Shown: positions 8,758-18,434, counted from the stretch's first letter. The stretch is DNA of 64,000 nt from an uncultured Alphaproteobacteria bacterium (GCA_902570155.1 CACFXU010000002.1:1-64000), one strand, 5' to 3'. Made by a program: numbers and translations. Notes: generated by a model from the letters alone, not told the origin.

Positions 8758-9457
8758 TTTTCAATTTCTCTTGTAGCATTTGTAAATCTTCCCAAGAATG
8801 TTTTTTATACTGAGGAGATCGCAGTAGAAAAGCAGGATGATAGGAAGCTATCGTAGGAATTGATTCATCTAAATTGAGTGATTTGTATTCATGCCATTTA
8901 CCTCTGAGTTTTCCAAGCGCTAGAGGCGTTGATAAAATAGCTTTTGCTGCAACGCCTCCTAATAGAAAGATAAATTTTGGTTTAATGATATCAATTTGTC
9001 TTTGTAAAAATGGCAAAAATTCTAAAATTTCTTCATCATTAGGAGTTCTATTATCAGGCGGACGCCAATTAACAACATTAGTAATGTAGACGTCTTCTCT
9101 TTGTAAATTAATTGCTAAAAGCATTTTATTTAGTAGTTGCCCAGCTCTGCCAACAAATGGAATACCTTGCTGATCCTCATCTCTTCCTGGAGCCTCACCA
9201 ATTAACATAACTTTTGCATTTAAATTTCCATCATAGACTACTAAATTTTTTGCTGTTTTTTGAAGATTAGATTTGTGATCTTTAAGGTCTTTAATCACAT
9301 CATCAATTTCCCTTTTTTTATCCCCAGCATTGATATTGGGATCAGGTAATTTAGATTTTTTCTCATTTTCAAACCAGTTTCTTGGAGAATCTTGAAGAAA
9401 ATAGTTTACTCCAGAATTAACTATGAATTCTAAATTTTTTTTATTTGATTGATTCAT
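8747..9457 (-). CDS. uracil-DNA glycosylase, family 4-like without Fe-S cysteines
   Basis: 236 residues. GEAPGRDEDQQGIPFVGRAG (about 88-107) is the family-4 UDG motif A with the uracil pocket, TNVVNWRPPDNRTP follows, and SYHPAFLLRSP near 205-215 is motif B. Family-4 UDGs bind a [4Fe-4S] cluster through four cysteines. This protein contains no cysteine at all: the usual TNVVKCRPP is TNVVNWRPP, and the Cys before the FL helix is Phe. The non-catalytic N-terminal 70 residues are charged and probably unstructured. Uracil excision is inferred from the motifs. It is first in the minus-strand operon and divergent from the TPR gene. Confidence 0.85.
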   Translation of the reverse strand: MNQSNKKNLEFIVNSGVNYFLQDSPRNWFENEKKSKLPDPNINAGDKKREIDDVIKDLKDHKSNLQKTAKNLVVYDGNLNAKVMLIGEAPGRDEDQQGIPFVGRAGQLLNKMLLAINLQREDVYITNVVNWRPPDNRTPNDEEILEFLPFLQRQIDIIKPKFIFLLGGVAAKAILSTPLALGKLRGKWHEYKSLNLDESIPTIASYHPAFLLRSPQYKKHSWEDLQMLQEKLKNVS

Positions 9458-9504
9458 GCAAAATTACAATTATCTATTCATAGTGCAACTCTAGTATATT
9501 TAAA

Positions 9505-10812
9505 ATGATTAATTTGATTAAAAAATGGTTTTTTATTTGTCTTCTTATCTCCTTCAATAATAGTGTTTTTGCAACAAGTAGTTCTAACTTTTTAATCTCA
9601 CAACTAGCCTTTAAAAATTATGATTATCCTGCAACATTATTGAATTTTAATGCAGATAAAATAAAACTATCACAAGACCAACTACTTGATAAAGCAATAG
9701 CAGCGATTATTACCGAAGACATTAATTTAGCCAAAGATATTGCTAATAAAATTTTGGAAAAAAACAAAAATAATCAAGAAGCATATATAATTAAAATTTC
9801 ATCTTTATTTTTAGATAAAAAATTTAATCAGATAAAAGAATTACGAGATAATTTAGACCAACCAAATGAATTACTAGATTTTATTTTCTTCACAAATAAT
9901 AAACTTAAGGATGGTACTACCATTAGTCGTTCACTTGTTGAAATTGTGGCATCATCTTTTTCAAGCAATGAGCAAAGACGTTTAAATTATAATTTTTTGT
10001 TATTTTATACTTCACTTGCCAAATTAATTGATCCGAAAAATGAAAGAGCAATAATTATTAAGGCTGAACTATTTGATCAAGTTGGTCAATTTGAAGTGGC
10101 AAGAGATGTTTTTGAGAAGATAGGAAAGGAAAGTCCATATTATTTAGATGCACAAAGTAGTTTAGCAATAAATTATTTATATAATAGTTCATATGTAGAT
10201 GCTGAAAATAAAATTTTATCTATTCTACAAAATAACAATAACAATTATTCTCTTAAAAAAATTCTTGGCGATTTTTATCGGTACAATAAAAAATATGATT
10301 TAGCTTTATCAATTTATAACCAGATGATTGAAGAAAACCGCGGTGACGTTTGGAATATATATTATATGAGAGGTATATGTTTTGAACAATTAGGTGATTG
10401 GAATTTAGCAGAAAAAAATTTTTTAAAATCACTTGAAATAAAACCTGATAGTCCAAATGTATTAAATTATCTTGCTTATGGTTGGGTTGAAAGAGAAATG
10501 AAATTAGATCGTTCTTTACAAATGTTAGAAGAGGCGTATGAAGCTAACCCTGAAAGTTTTTATATTATTGACAGTCTTGCTTGGGCACATTTTAAAAAAA
10601 ATAATCTTTCAGAAGCTGCTCGTTTAATGGAAATGGTAATAGATATTGCGCCAGGTGAAGCAATATCTCTAGACCACCTAGGAGATATTTATTATGCTAT
10701 GAATAGAAAAAGAGAAGCTATTCATTTCTGGCAACAAGCACTAGAATTAGCTGAACCTGAAGATGAAATTGAAGAAAATGTTAAAATTAAATTAGAAAAA
10801 TTTAATGGATAA
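9505..10812 (+). CDS. secreted TPR-repeat protein upstream of ispE
   Basis: 435 residues with a signal peptide (about 1-23, ending SVFA). Tetratricopeptide repeats fill the rest. The clearest are about 245-400, for example GDWNLAEKNFLKSLEIKPDS and the helix pair around SLDHLGDIYYAMNRKREAIH. TPR proteins scaffold protein complexes; this one should be periplasmic or inner-membrane-anchored. A TPR protein directly upstream of ispE is a recurrent arrangement in Alphaproteobacteria. It overlaps ispE by 8 bases, so the two are co-translated. The partner is unknown. Confidence 0.82.
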   Translation: MINLIKKWFFICLLISFNNSVFATSSSNFLISQLAFKNYDYPATLLNFNADKIKLSQDQLLDKAIAAIITEDINLAKDIANKILEKNKNNQEAYIIKISSLFLDKKFNQIKELRDNLDQPNELLDFIFFTNNKLKDGTTISRSLVEIVASSFSSNEQRRLNYNFLLFYTSLAKLIDPKNERAIIIKAELFDQVGQFEVARDVFEKIGKESPYYLDAQSSLAINYLYNSSYVDAENKILSILQNNNNNYSLKKILGDFYRYNKKYDLALSIYNQMIEENRGDVWNIYYMRGICFEQLGDWNLAEKNFLKSLEIKPDSPNVLNYLAYGWVEREMKLDRSLQMLEEAYEANPESFYIIDSLAWAHFKKNNLSEAARLMEMVIDIAPGEAISLDHLGDIYYAMNRKREAIHFWQQALELAEPEDEIEENVKIKLEKFNG

Positions 10813-11638
10813 TAGTATTACTGAGAAGTCGCCTGCAAAAATAAATTTATTTCTTAAAATTTTAAATCGAAGAGAAGATAATTATCATAATATTAGAACA
10901 GGAATAACCAGTATTAATTTATGTGATGAAATAGAAGTAAAGCCAAGCAATCAATTCAATGTTGAATACAGGGGTGTATTTGCTCCAGAAAATAATATAT
11001 TTGATGATTGTATTATAAAAAAAATATTTAGTTTTTTGAATATTTCACCCCCCAACATTTCGTTTTCAATTACAAAAAACTTTCCTTATCAAGCTGGATT
11101 GGGCTCGGCATCTTCAAATGCAGCAACAGTAATAAAGATCCTTGAAAATCTAGAAATTATTAATAAAAAAAATATTTTTGACTATACAGATTTAGGTTCT
11201 GATATTCCTTTCTTTCTTAATCAGCACGATAGTTTGGTAAGAGGAAGAGGGGACTTAATTTCAAATATTGTCTTCCCAAAATATTTTTTCTTAATAACAA
11301 AACCTAATTTTAATTGCTCCACAAAAAAAATGTACGACACATTCATTCCTTCTGATTTTGATTATAATGTCGAGGAAGATATTGAAGAAATTAATGATAA
11401 CGATAACGGGAATGATTTTGAAAAAGTAATTAAAAAACTCGAGCCTGATTTTAATTCTATTTATAATAAGATGGATAATTTAGAAGATACTATTTTTACA
11501 AGACTAACAGGTAGTGGATCATGTATTTTTTCAGTTTTTGAAAATAAACTTACAGCTGAAAATGCAAAAAATTCTTTTCTTAAAACTTATCCAAATTTAT
11601 GGGTAGCAGTTGCTGAAAATAATAATATAAAATTATAA
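10805..11638 (+). CDS. ispE: 4-diphosphocytidyl-2-C-methyl-D-erythritol kinase
   Basis: 277 residues, slightly short for IspE. GHMP-kinase features are present: SPAKINLFLKI at the N-terminus, GLGSASSNAATV (about 98-109) as the ATP-binding glycine-rich loop, DIPFFL near 135, and the C-terminal TGSGSCIF motif (about 236-243). The enzyme phosphorylates CDP-ME in the non-mevalonate (MEP) isoprenoid pathway in the cytoplasm. An acidic insert rich in Asp, Glu and Asn lies near 185-200. It overlaps the TPR gene and ends convergently, with a 6-base overlap, against the RraA-like gene. Confidence 0.9.
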   Translation: MDNSITEKSPAKINLFLKILNRREDNYHNIRTGITSINLCDEIEVKPSNQFNVEYRGVFAPENNIFDDCIIKKIFSFLNISPPNISFSITKNFPYQAGLGSASSNAATVIKILENLEIINKKNIFDYTDLGSDIPFFLNQHDSLVRGRGDLISNIVFPKYFFLITKPNFNCSTKKMYDTFIPSDFDYNVEEDIEEINDNDNGNDFEKVIKKLEPDFNSIYNKMDNLEDTIFTRLTGSGSCIFSVFENKLTAENAKNSFLKTYPNLWVAVAENNNIKL

Positions 11639-12289
11639 AATTTTATGTTTCTCAAATACGGCAGTTAAACTATCACCTTTTTTTAGTTCATCTCTAACAG
11701 TATTTTCACTACTTACTTTTTCTAGAGCTTTTCTTATTACTTCATCAATAACTTTAGATGGTACAATAACAACACCATCATTATCGCCAAATACCAAATC
11801 TCCACTTTCAATATAGACATTTGCTATTTCGCCTGGCACATCTGCCATCATCATTTTACCTCTAAATTTTGTATCAACAGGATTAGTACCTTTTGCAAAA
11901 ACTGGAAAACCAATTTCATTAATCATTTTTGTATCACGAACGCAACCATCTGTTAAACAACCTGCTGATTTTAGATAAGTTGCTCGAGTTGACAATAATT
12001 CTCCCCATGGAGCTATCTTTTCATTTCCATGACAACATAAAACAGCAATTTCATTTTCTTTTAAACTATCAATCAATGCTATTTCATGTTCGTAAACATT
12101 TGTATTTTCATCATCATGATAAATAGGCATATACAAACCAACTCTCGCAAGCCCACATATAATTACATCTGGTTTTATTGATTTGATACCAGGCGTTAAT
12201 GTTTGTTTATGATAACCCAAACTATCTAATGTATCAGCTAATACAGCTGAATAAAGTTTCGTTTTATATTCTTCAAAATTAAGAGCCAT
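11633..12289 (-). CDS. RraA-like / HMG aldolase family protein
   Basis: 218 residues. The fold is that of the RraA / 4-hydroxy-4-methyl-2-oxoglutarate aldolase family. TDGCVRDTKMINEIGFPVF (about 115-133) contains the Arg-Asp pair that binds the 2-keto acid and metal. GDLVFGDNDGVVIVP (about 164-178) is the conserved C-terminal block. Some members cleave HMG or decarboxylate oxaloacetate; RraA proper inhibits RNase E. The Arg-Asp motif and the neighbouring catabolic genes favour an aldolase. It is divergent from the Gfo/Idh operon and lies at the left edge of the accessory catabolic region. Confidence 0.75.
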   Translation of the reverse strand: MALNFEEYKTKLYSAVLADTLDSLGYHKQTLTPGIKSIKPDVIICGLARVGLYMPIYHDDENTNVYEHEIALIDSLKENEIAVLCCHGNEKIAPWGELLSTRATYLKSAGCLTDGCVRDTKMINEIGFPVFAKGTNPVDTKFRGKMMMADVPGEIANVYIESGDLVFGDNDGVVIVPSKVIDEVIRKALEKVSSENTVRDELKKGDSLTAVFEKHKIL

Positions 12290-12376
12290 TTTTTTTGAAT
12301 TTATTTATATTATCAATTTACTTATTCATATAACATCATACTATTATAAAGTGGTCAAGTTAGTTTTATATAAATA

Positions 12377-13381
12377 ATGATTTATAATATTTTAATAATT
12401 GGAGCAGGTGGAATTGGTAAAAGACATATTAAAGGTTATTTGGGAACTAGCAGAGCTAAAATTTCTATTGTTGAACCAGATGTTAATAAACAAAAAAACT
12501 TAAATAGTGAATTTGAAATTCAATATACATTTAATTCTCTTGATGACGTTAATCAAAAATTTGATCTAGCAATAATATGTTCACCAGCTAATTGGCATAT
12601 GGAACATATGCAGTTTTGTATAAAAAATAATCTATCATTTATGGTAGAAAAACCTCTTTCTACAAAAATTGATGGTCTGGAAAACATTATAAAAGAGGTC
12701 AGAGAAAAAAAATTATTTGTTCGTGTAGGATATACAAGAAGAAATAGCTTAGTCTCCAGAACCTTAAAAGATCAAATTATGAATAATAAAATAGGGGAAG
12801 TTAAATTAGCTTATATTAATTCTTCTCAAGAGTTTCCTAAATATAGGCCAGATTATCAAACTATTTATTATGCAAAAGAAGAAACGGGAGGCGGAGCCAT
12901 TCTTGATGCTTCTACTCATATGATTGATCAATTAATTTGGATATTGGGTATTCCTGAAGAGGTAGGATGTATGTACGACAGATTAGTATTAGAGGGCACA
13001 GAAACTGAGGATACTTGTCTTATTAATATAAAATTTTCTAATGGATGTTTAGCCAATATAACTGTTAATCAATTTCAGAAACCAAATATTAATACATATG
13101 AGTTTGTTGGCACTAAAGGTAATATTAAACTTGATCATTCTACTTTAATGTTTGCTGATGATGATAGTGGTGTTTGGAAAGATCAAAAAGATTATATGAA
13201 AGGTCAAGATCCAATGGAAGTACATCAAAATAATTTTCTTTTACAGGCAAACAGATTTTTAGATGGTTATGAAGGTAAGGATTGTGACTTAGCAACTTTA
13301 GAAGAAGCTTATTTAAATTTAAAAGTTGTATTGGCTGCTAAATCGTCTTGGAAAAATAAAAAAATAATTAAAATCAGTTAA
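12377..13381 (+). CDS. Gfo/Idh/MocA family oxidoreductase
   Basis: 334 residues. An N-terminal Rossmann fold with IGAGGIGKRHI (about 7-17), then VEKPLS (about 93-98) with the family's conserved Lys-Pro, and a C-terminal substrate domain with GGGAILDASTHMIDQLIW (about 172-189), whose His is the usual catalytic residue. The family oxidises or reduces sugars, inositols and sugar acids with NAD(P). It is first of six plus-strand genes with 1-16 base gaps. The substrate is unknown; the operon suggests a sugar-acid-like compound. Confidence 0.85.
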   Translation: MIYNILIIGAGGIGKRHIKGYLGTSRAKISIVEPDVNKQKNLNSEFEIQYTFNSLDDVNQKFDLAIICSPANWHMEHMQFCIKNNLSFMVEKPLSTKIDGLENIIKEVREKKLFVRVGYTRRNSLVSRTLKDQIMNNKIGEVKLAYINSSQEFPKYRPDYQTIYYAKEETGGGAILDASTHMIDQLIWILGIPEEVGCMYDRLVLEGTETEDTCLINIKFSNGCLANITVNQFQKPNINTYEFVGTKGNIKLDHSTLMFADDDSGVWKDQKDYMKGQDPMEVHQNNFLLQANRFLDGYEGKDCDLATLEEAYLNLKVVLAAKSSWKNKKIIKIS

Positions 13382-13382
13382 T

Positions 13383-14162
13383 ATGATTAGTTTGAAAAAT
13401 AAAAATATTTTTATTGCTGGAGGTAGTGGATATCTTGGTTCAGTTTTATGTGAAGAAATATTAAAATTAGACGGAAATCTATTTTTAGCTGACCAAGACA
13501 TCAAAAGATCTGAATTAGTAATAAAAAAATTAAAAAAAAAATATCCCAAGAGTAAAATTATATTTTCACACTTAGATATGATTGATCCTAAATCTATTTC
13601 TAAAAATATTAAATTAGCTTATCAAAAATTTAAATACATAGATGGATTAGTTAATGCAACATTTGGATCAACTTCTGATAAACTATCAGAATTAACTGCA
13701 GAAAAATTTAATAAAGCTAATCAAATTAATTTAACAGGTTCTTTTTTACTTATGAGAGGTGTTGCAAATAAAATGAAAAAAGGAGGAAGTATCGTAATGT
13801 TTGCTTCAATGTATGGATTAGTATCACCAAAAATGGAAATGTATCCAAAAAATATTAATCCTAATCCTGTAGAATATGGTGCTGGAAAAGCTGGTCTAAA
13901 CCAAATGGTAAAATATTTTTCCTCGTATTATGGTAAAAATAATATTCGTATTAATGCAATTGTACCTGGACCTTTTCCAAACATAACTAAGGCTGCAAAC
14001 AATAATAAAAAATTTTTGAGTAATTTAAAAAATTCTACAATGTTAAAACGTTTCGGTAAACCTATCGAAACCGCAAAACCAACAATTTTTCTTTTATCTG
14101 ATGCATCAAGTTATATGACGGGTCATTCACTTATAGTTGATGGTGGTTGGACAGCGTGGTAA
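13383..14162 (+). CDS. short-chain dehydrogenase/reductase (SDR)
   Basis: 259 residues, classical SDR length. NAD(P) binding: IAGGSGYLGSVL (about 11-22), a variant of TGxxxGIG. The catalytic Ser lies in VMFASMYG, and EYGAGKAG gives the YxxxK pair (about 161-165). The C-terminal SLIVDGGWTAW is typical. It starts one base after the Gfo/Idh stop. It probably oxidises a hydroxyl of the same substrate; the exact compound is not readable. Confidence 0.85.
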   Translation: MISLKNKNIFIAGGSGYLGSVLCEEILKLDGNLFLADQDIKRSELVIKKLKKKYPKSKIIFSHLDMIDPKSISKNIKLAYQKFKYIDGLVNATFGSTSDKLSELTAEKFNKANQINLTGSFLLMRGVANKMKKGGSIVMFASMYGLVSPKMEMYPKNINPNPVEYGAGKAGLNQMVKYFSSYYGKNNIRINAIVPGPFPNITKAANNNKKFLSNLKNSTMLKRFGKPIETAKPTIFLLSDASSYMTGHSLIVDGGWTAW

Positions 14163-14175
14163 GTGATATTAATTA

Positions 14176-15135
14176 ATGACTCAGTTTCCCATAGAAAATA
14201 AAAAAATCAAATTAGCAATGCTAGGAATGACGGAAGGAAATGGACATCCTTACTCATGGAGCATAATTATTAACGGACGATATAATGCTGAAGCATTAGC
14301 ACAATGTCCTTATGCAGCAATTATTGATTATATTTCAAAGCAACCAAAAAATACCCTAGGTATAAAAGATGTAGAAGTTTCACATGTATGGACAGATAAT
14401 CCTGAGGATGCAAAACTTGTCGCTAAAGTTGCAGAAATTGAAAATATTGTTGAAGATCCAAAAGATGTGATTAGACAAGTCGATGCAGTTTTAGTTGCAA
14501 CTGATATTGGTTCAGAGCATGTTGAAAGGTGTAAACCATTCGTTGAGGCAAATGTACCAATCTTTGTTGATAAACCATTATGCGATAATTTTACTGATCT
14601 AAAAATTTTTCAACAGTGGATTGATGAAGGAAAGCCGATAATTAGTTCTTCTGCAATGCGATATTGTAAAGAGTACGAGCCATACCATCAATCAACTTAC
14701 GAACTAGGTGATTTAAGATACATTAATGTCACTATGGCAAAAAGTTGGGAAAAATATGGGATACACGCTTTAGAAACATTATATCCAATTGTTGGTCCAG
14801 GCTTTACCTCAATACAAAATCTAGGAGATAAAGATAGAAATATTGTTCATTTACATCATTCAAAAGGTATTGATATCAATATTGCTAATGTCTTTGATAT
14901 GATTGGAGGTTTTGGTCTTGTTTCTTTAGTTGGAACTAAAAGCGGAATACAAATAAAATCAAATGATACTTTTTATGCATTTAAAAAACAATTAGAGTCA
15001 TATGTTCATTATTTACGAACAGGTATAAAACCAGTTGCATGGGAGGAAACCAAAGAATTAATGCAACTTGTTGCTGCTGGTATAAAGAGTAGAGAAGAGG
15101 GTGGAATTAAAATTAATTTAAGTGAGGTTAGTTAG
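14176..15135 (+). CDS. Gfo/Idh/MocA-like oxidoreductase, divergent
   Basis: 319 residues. The N-terminal strand (KLAMLGMTEGNGHPYSW) lacks the canonical GxGxxG, but VDKPLCDNF (about 132-140) keeps the conserved Lys-Pro. The central domain includes SWEKYGIHALETLYPIVGPG with a His in the expected region. It is therefore a divergent member in which cofactor binding may be altered or lost. It sits between two SDR genes, 13 bases after the first and adjoining the second, so a shared substrate is likely. Confidence 0.7.
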   Translation: MTQFPIENKKIKLAMLGMTEGNGHPYSWSIIINGRYNAEALAQCPYAAIIDYISKQPKNTLGIKDVEVSHVWTDNPEDAKLVAKVAEIENIVEDPKDVIRQVDAVLVATDIGSEHVERCKPFVEANVPIFVDKPLCDNFTDLKIFQQWIDEGKPIISSSAMRYCKEYEPYHQSTYELGDLRYINVTMAKSWEKYGIHALETLYPIVGPGFTSIQNLGDKDRNIVHLHHSKGIDINIANVFDMIGGFGLVSLVGTKSGIQIKSNDTFYAFKKQLESYVHYLRTGIKPVAWEETKELMQLVAAGIKSREEGGIKINLSEVS

Positions 15136-15927
15136 ATGAATGTTTTAGAAAGTTTTTCTTTAAAAGGTAAAGTTGCACTTGTTACTGGAGGTGCTGGACT
15201 TTACGGGAGACAAATAGTGGAAGCATTAGCTGAAGCTGGAGCAGATACATATATAGCTTCACGAAATTTTGAAAGTTTACAACAAGTAGCAGAAGAAGAA
15301 ACAAAACGAGGCTATAAAGTTACTGCATTACAATTAGATTTATCTCAGGATGACTCAATCGAAAAATTATACAATGATATTATTGAGAAAAGTGGAAAAT
15401 GTGATGTCTTGATAAATAATGCAGTTTCCAGAGAGCATGGCAGTCTAGGTTGGGACAATAGTCTAGATGACTTTGATAAAAGTTTAAGAATAAATGCATC
15501 AGCATTATTTAAAATTACAAATATGTTTGCTGAAGGAATGAAAAAAAATAAATCTGGATCTATTATAAATATTGGATCAATGATGGGTACTGTTGGTGTA
15601 GAAAATGGTAATTATGAAGGTACAGACTTCACACCTGCTACTTCTCCATTATATTTTTATGAAAAGGGAGGCATGCACAATTTTACAAGATGGGCAGCAA
15701 GTATGTTAGGTCCTTTTAATATTCGAGTAAATTGTTTAGCTCCAGGAGGATTTAAAGTTCCTTCTCATCCAGACAGATTTGTTGAAAATTATAGTAAAAG
15801 AACCCAGCTAGGACGAATGGCTAATAGTACTGATTTAAAAGGCCCAATAATTTTTTTAGCATCAGACTCATCAGCTTATTTGACTGGAACAATTATTGCT
15901 GTTGATGGTGGATATACTGCAAAATAA
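15136..15927 (+). CDS. short-chain dehydrogenase/reductase (SDR)
   Basis: 263 residues. VTGGAGLYGRQIVEAL (about 17-32) is the cofactor loop, NNAVSREHG the NNAG equivalent, NIGSMMG holds the catalytic Ser, and YFYEKGG (about 173-179) the YxxxK. The C-terminus TIIAVDGGYTAK is standard. It follows the previous gene with no gap. It resembles SDRs annotated as gluconate 5-dehydrogenase or 3-oxoacyl reductase, but substrate assignment is not possible from sequence. Confidence 0.85.
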   Translation: MNVLESFSLKGKVALVTGGAGLYGRQIVEALAEAGADTYIASRNFESLQQVAEEETKRGYKVTALQLDLSQDDSIEKLYNDIIEKSGKCDVLINNAVSREHGSLGWDNSLDDFDKSLRINASALFKITNMFAEGMKKNKSGSIINIGSMMGTVGVENGNYEGTDFTPATSPLYFYEKGGMHNFTRWAASMLGPFNIRVNCLAPGGFKVPSHPDRFVENYSKRTQLGRMANSTDLKGPIIFLASDSSAYLTGTIIAVDGGYTAK

Positions 15928-15942
15928 CAAAGGATAAAGAAT

Positions 15943-16764
15943 ATGACAAAATATGATGACAACAAAGAAACTAAATTAAATAACCATTTTAATTCTTTTC
16001 GAAAAAGCAGGATTAAAAGAACAACAAGTCAAGGGAAAGTAGCAACTATCCTTAAGCTTAATACTTCAGATACTAAAATTGCAGAAATTTTTGCTCTAGC
16101 TCAACCAGATGCAATTTGGTTAGATATGGAACATGGACATTCAAATTATTCACAAGCTGAAAATCAAGTAAATGCAGGTAAAGTATATGATGTCGATAGT
16201 TTACTGAGAGTCTCAAGAGGAGGATATAGTAATTATATAAGAGGATTAGAAATAGATTGTGCAGGTTTAATTATTCCTCAAATTAAAAGTTTTGATGATG
16301 CAAGATCAGTTAGAGATTTTACCAAGTTCCCTCCTATAGGTAAAAGAGGTTTAGATGGTGGTAACAATGATGGTAAGTATACCAAACTTCAAATAGATAA
16401 ATATTTAAAACTATCTAATGAGGAAAGATTAATAATTTATCAAATTGAAACTCCAGAAGTAATTGATGATATCGAAAAAATTGCTGAAATGGATGGGGTT
16501 GATGCATTATTCTTTGGCCCTGGTGATTATTCTTTAGGCTTAGGAGTGCCCGGTGAAATGAACCATCCTGAAGTAGTAAAAGCTAGAGAGTTAGTTGCTA
16601 AAATTGCTCGTAAAAATAATAAAATTGCAGCAACTCCAGGTGGGCCTGATAATTTAAAATATATAGATATGGGTTATAATCTTTTGAACTTAGGCTCAGA
16701 TGTCGTAGGTTTGTCTAGTTATGCAGAAAATTTAGTTTATGAATTTTCAAAAATAAATTCATGA
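15943..16764 (+). CDS. HpcH/HpaI (class II) 2-keto-acid aldolase
   Basis: 273 residues. WLDMEHGH (about 64-71) and YQIETPEVID (about 165-174, metal-binding Glu) plus ALFFGPGDYSLGLG (about 189-202, metal-binding Asp) are the HpcH/HpaI signature. These metal-dependent enzymes cleave 2-keto-3-deoxy-sugar acids or 4-hydroxy-2-oxo-acids to pyruvate and an aldehyde. After the two dehydrogenase pairs upstream, it is the natural cleavage step of the operon (inference). AAAGGA 9 bases before the ATG serves as ribosome site. It overlaps the next gene by 4 bases. Confidence 0.85.
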   Translation: MTKYDDNKETKLNNHFNSFRKSRIKRTTSQGKVATILKLNTSDTKIAEIFALAQPDAIWLDMEHGHSNYSQAENQVNAGKVYDVDSLLRVSRGGYSNYIRGLEIDCAGLIIPQIKSFDDARSVRDFTKFPPIGKRGLDGGNNDGKYTKLQIDKYLKLSNEERLIIYQIETPEVIDDIEKIAEMDGVDALFFGPGDYSLGLGVPGEMNHPEVVKARELVAKIARKNNKIAATPGGPDNLKYIDMGYNLLNLGSDVVGLSSYAENLVYEFSKINS

Positions 16765-18044
16765 TGGATATATCTATAATTGAAAACACTATCTTAGATC
16801 AGCGACTTAAAGGTATTCCAGGTTCGAGTGAGCCATTTCCACTAAAAGAATTAAAAAATAAAAAATGGAATATTTTGAAGGAAGATATGCCTATGCCATT
16901 AATGGTATTAAAACAAAAAAATTATTTTCATAACTTAAAAACTTTTTCTAATTATTTAGAAAAACACAATCTAGATATTGCTCCTCATGGTAAAACTACC
17001 ATGGCCCCTCAGATCTTTTCTGAACAGATAAAACATGGTGCATGGGGCATTACAGCTGGTGCAATTAATCAAATTCAAGTTATGTTTGATTTTGGTATAA
17101 AAAAAGTTTTACTTGCTAATCAACTTTTAGGTAAATCACATTTAGAAACAATAGCATCATATATTAATCAAAATAAAAATTTTTCTTTCTATTGTTTTGT
17201 TGATTCTATTGAACAGTTTTTAAATATAAAAAAAAATCTTGGTGATAAAAATTTAATCAATTCAATAAATTTATTGCCAGAAGTAGGTGCAGAAAATGGA
17301 CGGACCGGTATACGTAAAAAAGAAGATTTTTTAAAACTTGTTAATATAATTGGAGAGGATTCATCAAAGAATTTTAATTTCGCAGGTATTTCTTCATACG
17401 AGGGTATAGCAGCTGTAGCAATGAAAGGATCAGATGCTGTGCATGATTTTTGTTCAAAGATTGAAGATATTATTAATGATATTCCTTCAAATTATTACTC
17501 TCATCTAAATGAATTATTAATTACTGCTGGTGGATCAACTCATTTTGATATTGTGGGGGAAAGATTTTCAAAAATTAAACTCAGTGTTCCTATTAAAATA
17601 CTATTAAGAAGCGGATGTTATATTACACATGATCATGGACCTTATTTGGATGCACTTGAGACAGCCAAAAGTGATTCTAATAGACAATGGGATCAATCTC
17701 TGCGACCAGCTCTTGAAATTTGGTCCTATGTACAATCCATTCCTGAAAATAATCTTGCTTTTCTAACTATGGGAAAACGAGATGCTCCATATGATTCAGG
17801 TTTACCAAAACCAATAAAAAGATTTAGACCTGGTGAAGGTTTCTTAGATATTGGTGAAGCAGAAATATTTAGCACAAATGATCAGCATGCCTTTGTTAAA
17901 CTTGCTGATAATCATCAATGGCAGGTAGGGGATATGATTTGTTCTGGTATTTCACATCCATGCACAGCATTTGATAAATGGAAGTTTATTCCAGTTGTTG
18001 ATGATGACTATAATGTACTTGATGGAATATTAACTTTTTTTTAA
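16761..18044 (+). CDS. D-threonine aldolase / D-serine deaminase-like PLP enzyme
   Basis: 427 residues. The N-terminal alanine-racemase-type TIM barrel carries the PLP lysine in APHGKTTMAPQIF (about 73-85). The C-terminal D-serine-dehydratase-like domain contains a metal-site pair: a His in DNHQW (about 380) and the Cys of HPCTAFDKW (about 397-405). Members cleave D-threonine, 3-hydroxy-D-aspartate or deaminate D-serine. Its length resembles the longer amino-acid deaminase subgroup. It overlaps the aldolase by 4 bases (ATGATG; either ATG could start). It ends directly against the convergent RidA gene. Confidence 0.8.
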   Translation: MMDISIIENTILDQRLKGIPGSSEPFPLKELKNKKWNILKEDMPMPLMVLKQKNYFHNLKTFSNYLEKHNLDIAPHGKTTMAPQIFSEQIKHGAWGITAGAINQIQVMFDFGIKKVLLANQLLGKSHLETIASYINQNKNFSFYCFVDSIEQFLNIKKNLGDKNLINSINLLPEVGAENGRTGIRKKEDFLKLVNIIGEDSSKNFNFAGISSYEGIAAVAMKGSDAVHDFCSKIEDIINDIPSNYYSHLNELLITAGGSTHFDIVGERFSKIKLSVPIKILLRSGCYITHDHGPYLDALETAKSDSNRQWDQSLRPALEIWSYVQSIPENNLAFLTMGKRDAPYDSGLPKPIKRFRPGEGFLDIGEAEIFSTNDQHAFVKLADNHQWQVGDMICSGISHPCTAFDKWKFIPVVDDDYNVLDGILTFF

Positions 18045-18434
18045 TTATCCTTCTTGTCTAGTATTTGGTACATAAGCAACACAATCAAGCTCAAATTTTA
18101 AGAAAGTAGGTAACACTTTTACAATTGTACTTCTTGTTGGTAGTGGATCTGTAAAATATTCAGGATAAATTTTATTATATTCTTTTAAATCTTTTTGATC
18201 AGCTACGTAGCCCTTAACATTAATAACATGATCCAAGGTCAGACCTGCTTCTTTTAAAATCACTTCTAAATTTTCAATTGAACGTCTCATTTCTTCTTCA
18301 AATGTACCTTCAATGACTGAACCATTTTCTCGATCAACGGAAGCTTGTCCTGAAACATATACAAAATCACCTGCTTTAATTGCGGGGCTAAAAGGTAAAA
18401 CTGATTTTGCACCAGTGGTTATTATTTTAATCAT
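18045..18434 (-). CDS. RidA family (YjgF/YER057c) enamine/imine deaminase
   Basis: 129 residues from the ATG preceded by AAAGGAGAG; a longer frame reaching 18473 adds 13 residues without a ribosome site and is not preferred. VSGQASVD near 24-31 and the C-terminal FLKFELDCVAYVP match RidA. The conserved Arg that binds the substrate carboxylate lies in LPTRSTIVKV. RidA proteins hydrolyse reactive 2-aminoacrylate-like enamines from PLP dehydratases, which fits the PLP enzyme gene next door. It is co-transcribed with the SDR 22 bases upstream. Confidence 0.85.
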   Translation of the reverse strand: MIKIITTGAKSVLPFSPAIKAGDFVYVSGQASVDRENGSVIEGTFEEEMRRSIENLEVILKEAGLTLDHVINVKGYVADQKDLKEYNKIYPEYFTDPLPTRSTIVKVLPTFLKFELDCVAYVPNTRQEG

